A stretch of 64,000 nucleotides of DNA from JAVBQL01 sp031549085 (GCA_031549085.1 JAVBQL010000006.1:1-64000), one strand, 5' to 3'; counted from the first letter of the stretch, positions 17,972 through 27,061 are shown. The notes: generated from the letters alone by a model not told the origin. Numbers and translations: made by a program.

Positions 17972-18433
17972 TTAATATATAGTCTTGTTTAGATTTTTAA
18001 AGCAATCAAAAATCTCTTTCTTATTTGATGCTGCCAAAATCTTTTTTCTCATAAGTTCATCTTTCCAAAGAAGCACTATCTGTGCTAATATCTCAAGATA
18101 CTCCTTATGTGTGTGGGTAGGAGATGCAACCAAAACAATGAAATTAACATTTTTATCATCGATGGATTTCCACTCAACTCCCTCTCTAACAAGAAGAGCT
18201 GCCATAGTGAACTCTTTTATAGATTCATTTCTTGCGTGAGGGATAGCAAGTCCCAAACCTATGCCTGTGGAAATTATTCTCTCTCTCTCATAGATAGACT
18301 CTTTTAACTCCTCAATTTTTGCAATTTTACCAGAGGCCTTTATCATATCAATAAGTTTTTCTATTACATCTTTATGTGTTGCTTCATCCAGAATCTCTAT
18401 ATTATCAAGTGTAAGAAAATTATCAAAATTCAT
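17972..18433 (-). CDS. PTS EIIA domain protein, PtsN/fructose type
   Basis: A single EIIA domain of the mannitol/fructose/PtsN class, 153 residues. The phospho-accepting His66 lies in GLAIPHARNES, and VLVASPTHTHKEYLEILAQI is the second conserved block. No EIIB, EIIC or HPr gene is near, so it is probably a regulatory EIIA-Ntr-like protein acting in nitrogen or potassium control rather than in sugar uptake. GGTGGAGAT precedes the ATG. Confidence 0.9.
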   Translation of the reverse strand: MNFDNFLTLDNIEILDEATHKDVIEKLIDMIKASGKIAKIEELKESIYERERIISTGIGLGLAIPHARNESIKEFTMAALLVREGVEWKSIDDKNVNFIVLVASPTHTHKEYLEILAQIVLLWKDELMRKKILAASNKKEIFDCFKNLNKTIY

Positions 18434-18569
18434 CTTATCTCCACCTATTTTTATAATTAAATAAATTAAAAAACATCTTTAAATTTAAGATATCTATTGT
18501 TAAGTATAACATTAAAAAAACAATATTTCAATACTATTATTATGGTAAAAATTTTTGAAGCTTTGTACT

Positions 18570-19367
18570 CTATCTGTTTTTTAGGGATTTTGATTTCTCA
18601 AAAGCATTAATTACGGCATCCATCACAATCCCTCTAAAGCTGCTATCTTCAAGCACTCTCATTCCCTCTATTGTTGTTCCTGCAGGCGAGGTAACTTTGT
18701 GCCTCATCTTCTCTATTGAGTCCTCTGTCTCTAATAGCTTTATAGAGCCAACTATTGTTTGTATCGCCAGTTTTTTTGCAGTATCATAGCTTAAACCAGA
18801 GTAGAGACCACCTGCTATCAACCCCTCTAAAAATGTATATACGAATGCTGGACCAGAACCGCTTAATGCTGTAACTGCATCAAAATATGATTCATCTAAA
18901 TATTCAACAGCTCCAACTGCTCTAAAGATTTTATCAACCTCTTTCAACATTTTATGCTCTTTTATGTTAGTAGTTATAACACTCATAGATTCCCCACATA
19001 TTGCAGCGATATTTGGCATTACTCTTAGAACATTTGTTGTTTTATATTTTTTGATGATATTCTCTATAGTAACCCCTGCCATTATAGATACAATTAGAGC
19101 ACTATCTATATTATTATTTTTAAATATAAATTCTATATCAGGATCATTGTTGAAAAATATTTGCGGTTTTATGGCAAAGATTATTATATCCCATGTAAAG
19201 TTTGATGATTTTGATATGTCTTTTACTCCAAACTCATTTTTTACGCTATTTATAGTCTCTCTATTGTTGTCGGTAAATGATATATCATCTTTGTTGTAAC
19301 CACTTTTTAGCATTCCCTTTAGGATTGCCTGTCCCATATTGCCCATTCCAATAAATAGTATCTTCAT
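18570..19367 (-). CDS. proC: Pyrroline-5-carboxylate reductase
   Basis: ProC makes proline by reducing pyrroline-5-carboxylate with NAD(P)H. The N-terminal Rossmann loop GMGNMGQAIL, the RVMPNIAA segment and the C-terminal signature ALSGSGPAFVYTFLEG followed by TSPAGTTIEGM are intact. The length of 265 residues is typical. AAGGA precedes the ATG. It lies 27 bases after the rnhB start on the same strand and may share its transcript. No proA or proB is seen in the window. Confidence 0.97.
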   Translation of the reverse strand: MKILFIGMGNMGQAILKGMLKSGYNKDDISFTDNNRETINSVKNEFGVKDISKSSNFTWDIIIFAIKPQIFFNNDPDIEFIFKNNNIDSALIVSIMAGVTIENIIKKYKTTNVLRVMPNIAAICGESMSVITTNIKEHKMLKEVDKIFRAVGAVEYLDESYFDAVTALSGSGPAFVYTFLEGLIAGGLYSGLSYDTAKKLAIQTIVGSIKLLETEDSIEKMRHKVTSPAGTTIEGMRVLEDSSFRGIVMDAVINAFEKSKSLKNR

Positions 19368-19393
19368 AATTTATTCCTTAAATAATTCTTAAT

Positions 19394-19954
19394 CTAATTT
19401 ATTTCGCTATCTTTTTTATATTTAAATGATTTTCTGTGTATAGGAGAGTGTCCATGTTTATTTAGTAGCTCAACATGGAGCTTTGTTGGATAGCCCTTAT
19501 GCTTAAAAAACTGATATTCAGGGTAGAGCTTATCCATCTCAAGCATGTGATTGTCCCTCTCAACTTTAGCTAAAATTGATGCTGCCATTATAGCCTCAAT
19601 TTTTGAATCTCCTTTCACAACAGCTTCACCCTTAAACTCTTTAAATGGGTAGATATTTCCATCAACATAAATATGGTCAAATTTTGTCTTTATCTGTTCC
19701 AATGCTCGTCTCATTGCAAGAAATGTTGCATTAAGAATATTTATCTTATCAATCTCCTCGTTTGTTGCGAAAGAAATTCCAAAAACAGATCTCTCTTTTA
19801 TCTCATAATAGAGAGCCTCTCTCTGCTTTTCTGATAATTTTTTTGAATCATTTAGTCCATCTATTTTTTTAGTAGGATCAAGTATAACTGCTGCTGCATA
19901 GACTCGCCCAGCCAAAGGGCCACGCCCAGCCTCATCAACTCCAACAATAATCAT
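19394..19954 (-). CDS. rnhB: Ribonuclease HII
   Basis: RNase HII removes ribonucleotides from DNA and RNA primers from hybrids. The N-terminal VDEAGRGPLAG holds the catalytic Asp and Glu, and VDGN and the segment KGDSKIEAIMAASILAKVERD complete the active site. The ATG giving MIIVGVDEAGRG is chosen because the upstream in-frame codons would add a non-family extension. GAGAG lies just before it. At 186 residues the length is typical of the compact bacterial form. Confidence 0.97.
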   Translation of the reverse strand: MIIVGVDEAGRGPLAGRVYAAAVILDPTKKIDGLNDSKKLSEKQREALYYEIKERSVFGISFATNEEIDKINILNATFLAMRRALEQIKTKFDHIYVDGNIYPFKEFKGEAVVKGDSKIEAIMAASILAKVERDNHMLEMDKLYPEYQFFKHKGYPTKLHVELLNKHGHSPIHRKSFKYKKDSEIN

Positions 19955-20057
19955 ATCTGCTCTCTCAAAATTAAAAGCTTTTCTAAAATAGAATAGCACA
20001 AATATTAAAATAATGTCAAATTAAGTGTCTTATATAAAAAGTGATATAATTATTATG

Positions 20058-20888
20058 TTACTTAAAAATAGGCTGGCATGTAGGACAAAAGTAGACACTG
20101 CCGCCTAGATATGCCTTCTTCACTATGTTATCACCACATCTTGGACACCCTTTATCAGCTGTTTTGCTTGAGAGAGTAGTCATATATCCACCAATGTTAC
20201 CAAAGAGATCTTTCTCTGTATCTCTGCCACCCTTATTGGTCATATCGCTCAGTGTAGATTTAACGCTTTTATATAACAAATCAATATCTTTATCTTTAAG
20301 TGTTGATAATTTTGTTTGCGGATTTATCATAGCATTAAATAGAATATCGTGCAGTGTTCCATTTCCAAGTCCAGGAATTCGCTGTTCTGTTGCAAGAAGA
20401 GCTTTTACACTCAACTTTTTTTCTGTGTCATTAAATAATTTATTGAAATAGTCTTCATCAAATTCATCTGAAAGCGGAGATGGCTTCTCTTTTGCCACAA
20501 GATAGTAAAAACTTTTATTATTGTTTTCAAAGTTTAGATATATTCCTCCCAACATCTGCACTGTACATACTATCTTGCTATTATCATCAAACTCTATGTA
20601 TAATTGGTGCTTCTTTGGAGTCTCCATCTCTTTTGTGAAATATCTAATATTCACACCATCACAAAATAGTATCCTCATATTAGCAGCATATATCTCTACC
20701 TGACCAGCAACAGCTTTTGCATCATCTATTGTCTTATTAACAAGAACATTGTGATAGCTTGATGGATCTCCAGAGTACCATGTGAAGCCATGAGTAGTGT
20801 AGGCTGCTACTACTTTTATAATTTTCTTTCCAATTATGGTCTCTCTCAATTGCCTTGATATTGTGTTACTCTCTGGAATTTCTAACAT
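20058..20888 (-). CDS. Fpg/Nei-family DNA glycosylase-like protein
   Basis: The fold is that of the formamidopyrimidine/endonuclease VIII family: an N-terminal beta-domain, the helix-two-turn-helix segment TEQRIPGLGNGTLHDILFNA, and a C-terminal zinc finger with Cys248, Cys251, Cys268 and Cys271. These enzymes excise oxidised bases. Unlike Fpg and Nei, whose mature chain starts with the catalytic Pro followed by Glu, this one starts MLEIPES, so the proline is at position 5. Either it uses another nucleophile, or it only binds DNA. AAGGAG precedes the ATG. It is transcribed alone. Confidence 0.85.
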   Translation of the reverse strand: MLEIPESNTISRQLRETIIGKKIIKVVAAYTTHGFTWYSGDPSSYHNVLVNKTIDDAKAVAGQVEIYAANMRILFCDGVNIRYFTKEMETPKKHQLYIEFDDNSKIVCTVQMLGGIYLNFENNNKSFYYLVAKEKPSPLSDEFDEDYFNKLFNDTEKKLSVKALLATEQRIPGLGNGTLHDILFNAMINPQTKLSTLKDKDIDLLYKSVKSTLSDMTNKGGRDTEKDLFGNIGGYMTTLSSKTADKGCPRCGDNIVKKAYLGGSVYFCPTCQPIFK

Positions 20889-21018
20889 AGAGTTCTCCTT
20901 AAATGTTTAAGAATAATTAATTATTGTTAAAAATAGAGTGATTGTCAAGAGGTTTTTTTAAGCTATTTTTTTTATTTACTAACTTGAGTCTATTCTAAAA
21001 AAATAGGAACAAAACTTA

Positions 21019-21047
21019 TTGACATTACTATATTATTTATCTAACAT
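21019..21047 (+). promoter_or_regulatory. Probable promoter of the acetyltransferase gene
   Basis: TTGACA (21019-21024), a 17-base spacer and TAACAT (21042-21047). It lies about 50 bases before the start codon at 21099. Confidence 0.5.
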
Positions 21048-21098
21048 TCGTTGTCTGTAAATTGACTTCAATTATAACCTTTTTAAGTAGGAGTTTTT

Positions 21099-21683
21099 AT
21101 GACCGAGAGAGAGAAGATGGTTGCTGGTCTTGTTTATGATGCAAGTGATGTTGCTTTGGTAGAGGATAGAGTCCATGCAAAAGAGCTCTGTTTTCAATAT
21201 AATCAATTGTCTCCATCAAAAACTATTGAACGAAAAGAGATAATAAAGAAGCTTTTTGCAGTTGTTGGTAACAATTTTCATATAGAACCTGCACTCTATT
21301 GTGATTATGGATACAATATTGAGATTGGTGAAAATTTTTATTCCAATCACAACTGTGTTATCCTTGACGTAGCTAAGGTAACTTTTGGAAATAATGTATT
21401 TGTTGCTCCAAACTGCGGTTTCTATACAGCAGCACACCCGCTTGATCCAGAGACACGAAATAAGTGGATTGAATTTGCACTCCCTATAAAAGTTGGAAAC
21501 AGTGTTTGGATTGGTGGTAATGTTGTTGTATTGCCCGGCGTAACTATTGGTGACAATTGTGTAATTGGTGCTGGAAGTGTTGTAACAAAAAATATACCAT
21601 CAAATGTTGTTGCCTTTGGAAATCCATGTAGGGTTATTAGAGAGATCACTGAGGCAGATAAGAAAAAATATATTAATGATTAG
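21099..21683 (+). CDS. maa: Maltose/galactoside O-acetyltransferase-like (LbH, NodL family)
   Basis: A 194-residue trimeric-type acetyltransferase with an N-terminal Mac domain (MTEREKMVAG) and left-handed beta-helix hexapeptide repeats (GVTIGDNCVIGAGSVVTKNIP). The catalytic His lies in FYTAAHPLDP. Enzymes of this group transfer acetyl from acetyl-CoA to maltose, glucose or other sugars. The true acceptor is not shown by the sequence. TAGGAG precedes the ATG. Its end overlaps the convergent ABC exporter gene by 4 bases. Confidence 0.93.
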   Translation: MTEREKMVAGLVYDASDVALVEDRVHAKELCFQYNQLSPSKTIERKEIIKKLFAVVGNNFHIEPALYCDYGYNIEIGENFYSNHNCVILDVAKVTFGNNVFVAPNCGFYTAAHPLDPETRNKWIEFALPIKVGNSVWIGGNVVVLPGVTIGDNCVIGAGSVVTKNIPSNVVAFGNPCRVIREITEADKKKYIND

Positions 21684-23536
21684 GACTCTTTGTAGTACAT
21701 TTTTGCCTGAGTCTCATATAGCTCTTTAAACTCTTTGCATCTTGATATTAAATGCAGATAAGAGCCGCTGTCAACAATTTTTCCGCTATCAAGAAAAATA
21801 ATTGATGAGCACTGTTTAACTATGGATAATCTATGTGTTACAAATAGGTTTATTTTGTCCAATAAAAAATTGAACAGTATTTGATATAACCTCTGCTCTT
21901 CAATGGCATCAAGAAAGGAGTTTGGCTCATCTAAAATGATAATATCAGCCTGCTCTTTTATTAAGGCTCTAGCCAAAGCTATCTTTTGCCACTCCCCATT
22001 TGATAAATCAATCAATTCACTGTTTCCATCATTAGAGAATCTTTTACCAATAATCTGCTCATATTTTTCTGGCAACTTTTCAATGATTTTATCAATATTC
22101 AGTAATCTGCATATTGATTTTATCTTTTCATTTGAATTAATAGACTCAATATCTCCAATTCCTATATTTTCATTTACACTCATATTATATCTAGTGAAAT
22201 CTTGAAAGAAGAGAGCTACTTTATGGTATATCTCATATTTGTCTATATTTTTGATATCCTTTCCATTAAATAGTACTCTCCCTCTGGTTGGCTCATAGAG
22301 TCTTGATAGCAGCTTGGTTATTGTACTCTTTCCAGAGCCATTTTTTCCAACCAGAGCAACAATTTCGCCTCTCTTTATCTCGAAAGAGATATTTTCTAAG
22401 ACTCTATTTTTTGAATATGGGTAGCAAAAATCTACACCATCAAATATTATACTCTCTATTTTTTCATTTTTTATGAAGTAGTGAATATCTTTTGATAGTA
22501 TTCCCTCATATTTGGTTGGATCTAAATCAATTAGTTGAAATAGGTCATCAAGATATGAGTTTGAATCAAGAATTATTGTAAGCTGATTAAAGATTTCAGA
22601 GAAATTTGATATTAAGTTTTGTATTATCTGTACTATTACAACAAACTTTCCAATATTTATTTTACCTGCTACTGTTAGTGCTGCAAAATATATAATAGAT
22701 ATAGTAATTGCAATAAAAGTGATAATATTTGATATTGTCTCCCAAAGGGATAACAATAGATGATTTTTACCAAGCTTATTAATTATCTTTATTCTAATCT
22801 CTTCCCATTTTTTTAAAATGAAAAAGTTGGCTGATAATATTTTTATTTCAGAAGCAGCAACTCTATCTCTTATAAGTGAGTTGTAGTAGGACTCCTTTCT
22901 AAAATCATTGCTGCTTTCAAGGTATATTTTGTGTATTTTATTATTAAAAAATGAGTTTATAATAGCCCCAGGTATAGAAATTATTATCAAAATTACTGGT
23001 AAGAGTGGACTTAAACCAACTGATAGAATGATCATTTCAATTACAATCACCAATGATATTATCAAATAAAAAGAGGCACTGATTAATCTATATGGATAAT
23101 CAACAGCTTTCTCTGCTTTTTTTATCAGGTTTAAAAAATCTGTGCTGTCAAATAGAGCAATATCAAGAGAGGATATTTTTCTATTTATTATCTCATCTAT
23201 TTTTTTATCAAGCCAAAATACTAAACTTTTACTGATACTGTTATCAAATGATTTTAATATATTTGTTAATGTTATACTTAATACCAATATTACTATTGGC
23301 ACTATTACAGAAAAAATATTTGTCTCCATTGTTTGGTAATTTTCTGCAATATGCTGAATATTTGTAATCAAAAATTCTGTCGAAAGAATAATAAATAGTG
23401 GTAATAGAGCTCTTATAATTGTTATAAAAATAAGCAAAATAAATAATAGCGGTTTTGTTTCCAACACTATCTTTATCAGTCTTCCGTAGTATCTGAAGGG
23501 ATAGACAATATCGTTTAAAAGTTTTTTTTCAAACAC
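21680..23536 (-). CDS. ABC exporter, fused membrane and ATPase domains
   Basis: A 618-residue half-transporter with six membrane helices in the first 330 residues and an ATPase domain from about 370. Walker A is VGKNGSGKSTI, the signature LSNGEWQKIALARAL, Walker B ADIIILDEPNSFLD and the switch His is in THRLS. The start is a GTG at 23536. It should work as a homodimer. Its substrate is unknown; half-transporters of this shape export lipids, peptides or drugs. There is no partner gene beside it. Confidence 0.92.
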   Translation of the reverse strand: MFEKKLLNDIVYPFRYYGRLIKIVLETKPLLFILLIFITIIRALLPLFIILSTEFLITNIQHIAENYQTMETNIFSVIVPIVILVLSITLTNILKSFDNSISKSLVFWLDKKIDEIINRKISSLDIALFDSTDFLNLIKKAEKAVDYPYRLISASFYLIISLVIVIEMIILSVGLSPLLPVILIIISIPGAIINSFFNNKIHKIYLESSNDFRKESYYNSLIRDRVAASEIKILSANFFILKKWEEIRIKIINKLGKNHLLLSLWETISNIITFIAITISIIYFAALTVAGKINIGKFVVIVQIIQNLISNFSEIFNQLTIILDSNSYLDDLFQLIDLDPTKYEGILSKDIHYFIKNEKIESIIFDGVDFCYPYSKNRVLENISFEIKRGEIVALVGKNGSGKSTITKLLSRLYEPTRGRVLFNGKDIKNIDKYEIYHKVALFFQDFTRYNMSVNENIGIGDIESINSNEKIKSICRLLNIDKIIEKLPEKYEQIIGKRFSNDGNSELIDLSNGEWQKIALARALIKEQADIIILDEPNSFLDAIEEQRLYQILFNFLLDKINLFVTHRLSIVKQCSSIIFLDSGKIVDSGSYLHLISRCKEFKELYETQAKMYYKES

Positions 23537-23582
23537 GATTCAATCATTTAATAATTTTTTTTATTTTTATAACTAAAGAAAA

Positions 23583-23616
23583 AAGTTGGTCTCTAATTTT
23601 AATTAGAGACCAACTT
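23583..23616 (-). terminator. Terminator of the tRNA-Lys/tRNA-Glu unit
   Basis: Arms AAGTTGGTCTCTAATT (583-598) and AATTAGAGACCAACTT (601-616) form a 16-bp perfect stem with a 2-base loop. On the minus strand it ends in a T run. Confidence 0.9.
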
Positions 23617-23619
23617 AAA

Positions 23620-23691
23620 TATCGCATAGGGGAGTCGAACCCCTCTTGCCGGGTTGAAAACCCGGTGTCCTAACCGATAGACGAATGCGAC
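23620..23691 (-). tRNA. tRNA-Glu (TTC)
   Basis: A 72-base cloverleaf with acceptor GTCGCAT/ATGCGAT, T-arm GGGG-TTCGACT-CCCC and anticodon loop TTTTCAA reading TTC. CCA is not encoded. It is downstream of tRNA-Lys in one transcript. Confidence 0.97.
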
Positions 23692-23701
23692 AAAAAAAAC
23701 T

Positions 23702-23774
23702 TGACTCATGAAGGATTCGAACCTTCGACCCACGCCTTAAAAGGGCGTTGCTCTACCATCTGAGCTAATGAATC
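23702..23774 (-). tRNA. tRNA-Lys (TTT)
   Basis: A 73-base cloverleaf with acceptor GATTCAT/ATGAGTC and anticodon loop CTTTTAA reading TTT. CCA is not encoded. A promoter lies just upstream at 23788-23816. Confidence 0.97.
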
Positions 23775-23787
23775 AATTGTATTCAAG

Positions 23788-23816
23788 CTTTTATCATACT
23801 TTACTCTTTTAGTCAA
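23788..23816 (-). promoter_or_regulatory. Promoter of the tRNA-Lys/tRNA-Glu unit
   Basis: On the minus strand TTGACT (816-811), a 17-base spacer and TAAAAG (793-788), placed a few bases before the tRNA-Lys 5' end. Confidence 0.55.
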
Positions 23817-23871
23817 GTTTTTTCTACTTTTTTTTATAGATAAATTAATACGTTTTTTCTACCTTCCCCTT

Positions 23872-23895
23872 GCCCCTTCCTTTGAAGGAAGGGGC
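23872..23895. repeat. 11-bp perfect inverted repeat, G+C-rich
   Basis: Arms GCCCCTTCCTT and AAGGAAGGGGC flank a 2-base centre. The sequence is markedly richer in G+C than its surroundings and lies 27 bases from a longer inverted repeat. No gene covers it. Confidence 0.75.
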
Positions 23896-23921
23896 ATAAG
23901 ATATATATGATATATAGTAAT

Positions 23922-23998
23922 GAGAGGTAGAAGATGATATAAGTCGATTTTATTAGCGTAAACGAGATAAAATCGACTTATATCATCTTCTACCTCTC
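23922..23998. repeat. 32-bp perfect inverted repeat
   Basis: Left arm 23922-23953 and right arm 23967-23998 are exact reverse complements over 32 bases, starting GAGAGGTAG and ending CTACCTCTC, around a 13-base loop (TAGCGTAAACGAG). It is not a typical terminator because the stem is long and no T run follows. It is in a 342-base gap between tRNA-Lys and an ABC ATPase gene that holds no ORF. Confidence 0.85.
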
Positions 23999-24116
23999 TA
24001 TTCGTAAAATTAGGTTTTGCTTGTTTTGTCTTTTGATATATTAAGCTTTAAAGCAAGATAAATTTACTTATATATAGATTAAGTTAACTTTATGCATACA
24101 ATACTCAAAAGTATTA

Positions 24117-24899
24117 TCAGCAGAAAAATATTTTTTTGTTATCTACTTCATATTGTTCTATTTTAGTATCAAATGCCTTATCAAGATACTCATCTTTCAG
24201 CAGTGTCTCTTTTGTATTGCTATATATAGTTCCATCTTTTACGATCAAAATATTATCAGCATAATTTGATACAAGATTAAGATTATGACTTATTAAAACG
24301 ACACTCATATCCTCTTTTTTAACAAAAGAGTGCAACAACTCCATTGTTTCAAACTGATTTTTTATATCAAGAAAAGATGTTGGTTCATCAAGCATGATTA
24401 TTTTTGTTGATTGACATATTGCACGGGCAATTAAAACCTTCTGCTTCTCTCCACCAGAGAGTCTGTTAAATGGTTTATCTATTAGTGGCTCAATCTTTGT
24501 AAGATCTATTGCTCTCTCAAGCTGCACTTTTTTTTGTCTACTTATCTCAATATTATAGCCAAATATTGTATCATTAAGCAGAATATTCCCCAGAGAGACA
24601 ACCTCTTTTACTAACAGTGGGATATCGCTTGATAGATTCTGCTCTACATATGAGATGTTTGCTGCCAAATCTTTTAATGAAAAATTAGATATGTCACTTC
24701 CATTTAGAGTAACTTTACCACTTGTTGGCTCCAATATTTTTGCCAATATCTTAAGAAGGGTAGTTTTACCGCTGCCATTTTTTCCAATTATGGAGGTGAG
24801 TCTATTTTTCTCTATTGTGAAATTTATACCATTAAAAAGATTTTTATTACTTCCTTTCCAGTTAAAGAAAAGGTTTTCAATTTCGAATAGTTTGTCCAT
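24117..24899 (-). CDS. FecE/BtuD-like ABC transporter ATPase
   Basis: A 260-residue ATP-binding subunit with Walker A IGKNGSGKTTLL, the signature LSGGEKQKVLIARAI, Walker B IIMLDEPTSFLD and the switch His in ISHNL. The Q-loop region YVEQNLSSDIPLLVKEVV is typical of iron-siderophore, haem or cobalamin importers. The permease of this kind is at 27103-28122 on the opposite strand, with a sensor gene between, so the transporter genes are split. A binding protein gene is not found in the window. Confidence 0.9.
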   Translation of the reverse strand: MDKLFEIENLFFNWKGSNKNLFNGINFTIEKNRLTSIIGKNGSGKTTLLKILAKILEPTSGKVTLNGSDISNFSLKDLAANISYVEQNLSSDIPLLVKEVVSLGNILLNDTIFGYNIEISRQKKVQLERAIDLTKIEPLIDKPFNRLSGGEKQKVLIARAICQSTKIIMLDEPTSFLDIKNQFETMELLHSFVKKEDMSVVLISHNLNLVSNYADNILIVKDGTIYSNTKETLLKDEYLDKAFDTKIEQYEVDNKKIFFC

Positions 24900-25075
24900 A
24901 CTGTTGATATAAATTATTTATAAAAGAAAATCAATTTTTATAGTGTAATTGAATGCTAGAAATAATTAGGCTTGGTATTCTGTGCTATACAAAAAAGTTT
25001 TTGTATTAGTTGTGAAGGTAATTTTTAAGAAAAGAATGCTTATATAAAATAATATGTTCTCTTTTTGATAAAAAA

Positions 25076-25106
25076 ATTGCCCTCCATTTTTGAAAAGGAG
25101 GGCAAT
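25076..25106 (-). terminator. Terminator after the iron-sulfur sensor gene
   Basis: Arms ATTGCCCTCC (25076-25085) and GGAGGGCAAT (25097-25106) pair around an 11-base loop. On the minus strand it is followed by a T run. Confidence 0.85.
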
Positions 25107-25130
25107 GGATTAGAAAGAAATCTAGTTTAT

Positions 25131-26939
25131 TTAATTATCTTTAAAAATAGTATCCAATCTTCCGGCCTCTGTTGTCAATCTTTCAGCCATCTCTGTTACT
25201 TCAAGTACAGTTTTATAGAATAGATCATATGAATTTTTAACCTCATCAAGATCTTGAATAACAACTTCACCTCTCTGATTTATCTGGTTGATCTTCTCTA
25301 TTAGGTCAGTAACCATTGGTGTTATCTTCTCAACCTCTTCGGCTGTTTGAGAAGATAGTTTATCAACCTCATGAGCAACTATTGCAAATCCACGTCCAGC
25401 AATACCAGCACGGGCAGCCTCTATGGCAGCATTTAATGAGAGAAGGTGAGTCTGGTCTGATATATCAGTAATGGCATCAACAATAGGTATAAAGTTTTTT
25501 GATAGTTTAACCAAAACCTCATTTGACTTACTTACGTTAACCAAGGCATCATAGGTTATTGCAAAGGAGCTATTTATCTCAGTGAATAGAGCTTTAAACG
25601 ATTCCATCTTCTCATCAATAGCTTTTATATCATTGATTATGATACTTGATAATTCACCAATTGTCCTATTTTTAAAAGCCAATGTAGAGGCTATATATTG
25701 TCTGCAGTTCTCTTTTTTATTAAGCCCAAGTCTTATTGCAATAGCCATATCTTTACATGTCATATAGCCACATGATCTACAGTCAAGAAAGTCAGCTTTT
25801 TTAGTTTTATTCATCTCTGCATAAATTGAGCTTAAATCATCATTTTTAGCCTGTTCAATATTTATTTTTAAATTTTTTCTTGCATACTCTCTTTTAAACT
25901 CGATAGACTTTATCTCTTCTTTTATTTTTTTGAATTTATTTTTAAAACCATTTTCACCATTTTTTTTGCGACTGCTCTTTATCCTATCTTCAACCAACGT
26001 ATCAATTTCATCAACAGAGAATTTTAAACATCCGCCAGGTCCAAAATTACAACCCTTTTCACAACTTAATAGATCCAATACTGCAGGTGTCCCTCTATTT
26101 TCATCAATAGTTTTTTGCAGTTCAGGCATATACTCTTCAAATATTATAGAGCCTTCCAAATGTTTCATCTTCTTTTTAAAGTTTGGATCCTCTTTATACA
26201 TTATTCTCTTTGTTCCACCAGGTTGTACAACTCCAATTCCCTCTTCAGCTAAAAGCTCGTCAAAGTTTTCATCAGGCAGAGAATTAATATCTACCTTGCG
26301 GTTTTTCATATAATTTTCTAATTTTCTATGGGTTAGATTATAATTTATATAATTATTTACATCTCTAAACTCCATTGTTTGGGCAATACAAGAGCCAATA
26401 TGAGCAATTTCGCCCTTAAAACCCAATACTTCTCTTAAGTATCTAGCGAGTGCCATAGCAGGTGTATCAATTTGTACTATAAAATCTATGAGTTTTGGTC
26501 TGTATAATTCTATATATTTTACAACAACTGGGCATTGATTTGTTATAACTGTCTTAAGGTCATTTTTTTCAACATATTCAAGATATTTGCTCCCCGCTAT
26601 CTCTGCACCAAAAGCAACATCAAAAACACGTTTTCCTTTCAAGTTATTTCTTAAATAACCAACTATCTTTCTATAATTTTCACCCCAAGAACCATTAATG
26701 GAAGGAGATACAATAAATATCAAATTTTCATGAGGCTTTGTCATAAATTTATCAAAATCATCATTGTATCCTCTTGCGTCATGAAGACAAGCGTCTATAC
26801 ACTTTCCACATTGTATACAGCTCTCATTATCAACATTTACAAAATCTCCCTTTGCAGAATTGCAATATTTTATTGGGCAAACTGTTATACAAACATGGCA
26901 GTTAACGCACTTATCCTTATCAACAGTGATGAAGCTCAT
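25131..26939 (-). CDS. Soluble iron-sulfur/[FeFe]-hydrogenase-like chemoreceptor
   Basis: Four modules are fused in 602 residues. Residues 11-51 hold two ferredoxin clusters (Cys11, 14, 17, 21 and Cys41, 44, 47, 51). Residues about 70-310 resemble the catalytic domain of [FeFe] hydrogenase; the four likely H-cluster ligands are kept (Cys136, Cys184, Cys293, Cys297), but the proton-relay Cys beside the first is Gln135 and the usual PCTAKK is SCIAQT. Residues 387-412 hold a further four-Cys cluster (DCRSCGYMTC). Residues about 430-600 form a methyl-accepting signalling coiled coil with hairpin tip TDISDQTHLLSLNAAIEAARAG. No membrane helix is seen, so it is a cytoplasmic redox or H2 sensor for chemotaxis. 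It has its own terminator. Confidence 0.88.
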   Translation of the reverse strand: MSFITVDKDKCVNCHVCITVCPIKYCNSAKGDFVNVDNESCIQCGKCIDACLHDARGYNDDFDKFMTKPHENLIFIVSPSINGSWGENYRKIVGYLRNNLKGKRVFDVAFGAEIAGSKYLEYVEKNDLKTVITNQCPVVVKYIELYRPKLIDFIVQIDTPAMALARYLREVLGFKGEIAHIGSCIAQTMEFRDVNNYINYNLTHRKLENYMKNRKVDINSLPDENFDELLAEEGIGVVQPGGTKRIMYKEDPNFKKKMKHLEGSIIFEEYMPELQKTIDENRGTPAVLDLLSCEKGCNFGPGGCLKFSVDEIDTLVEDRIKSSRKKNGENGFKNKFKKIKEEIKSIEFKREYARKNLKINIEQAKNDDLSSIYAEMNKTKKADFLDCRSCGYMTCKDMAIAIRLGLNKKENCRQYIASTLAFKNRTIGELSSIIINDIKAIDEKMESFKALFTEINSSFAITYDALVNVSKSNEVLVKLSKNFIPIVDAITDISDQTHLLSLNAAIEAARAGIAGRGFAIVAHEVDKLSSQTAEEVEKITPMVTDLIEKINQINQRGEVVIQDLDEVKNSYDLFYKTVLEVTEMAERLTTEAGRLDTIFKDN

Positions 26940-27061
26940 AATTTAAATCCTTAACTATTAATGATTCTATTAGATTAATTAGATAATATCAACTATATTT
27001 TCGACTTAACAAGTTTATTAGTTTAATTTCACTTTTAAATAATTATAATCTAAATCACTTT

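Noticed and set aside
22288..22476. Small plus-strand ORF in the ABC exporter
   Set aside because: It is antisense to the Walker A region and has no features.
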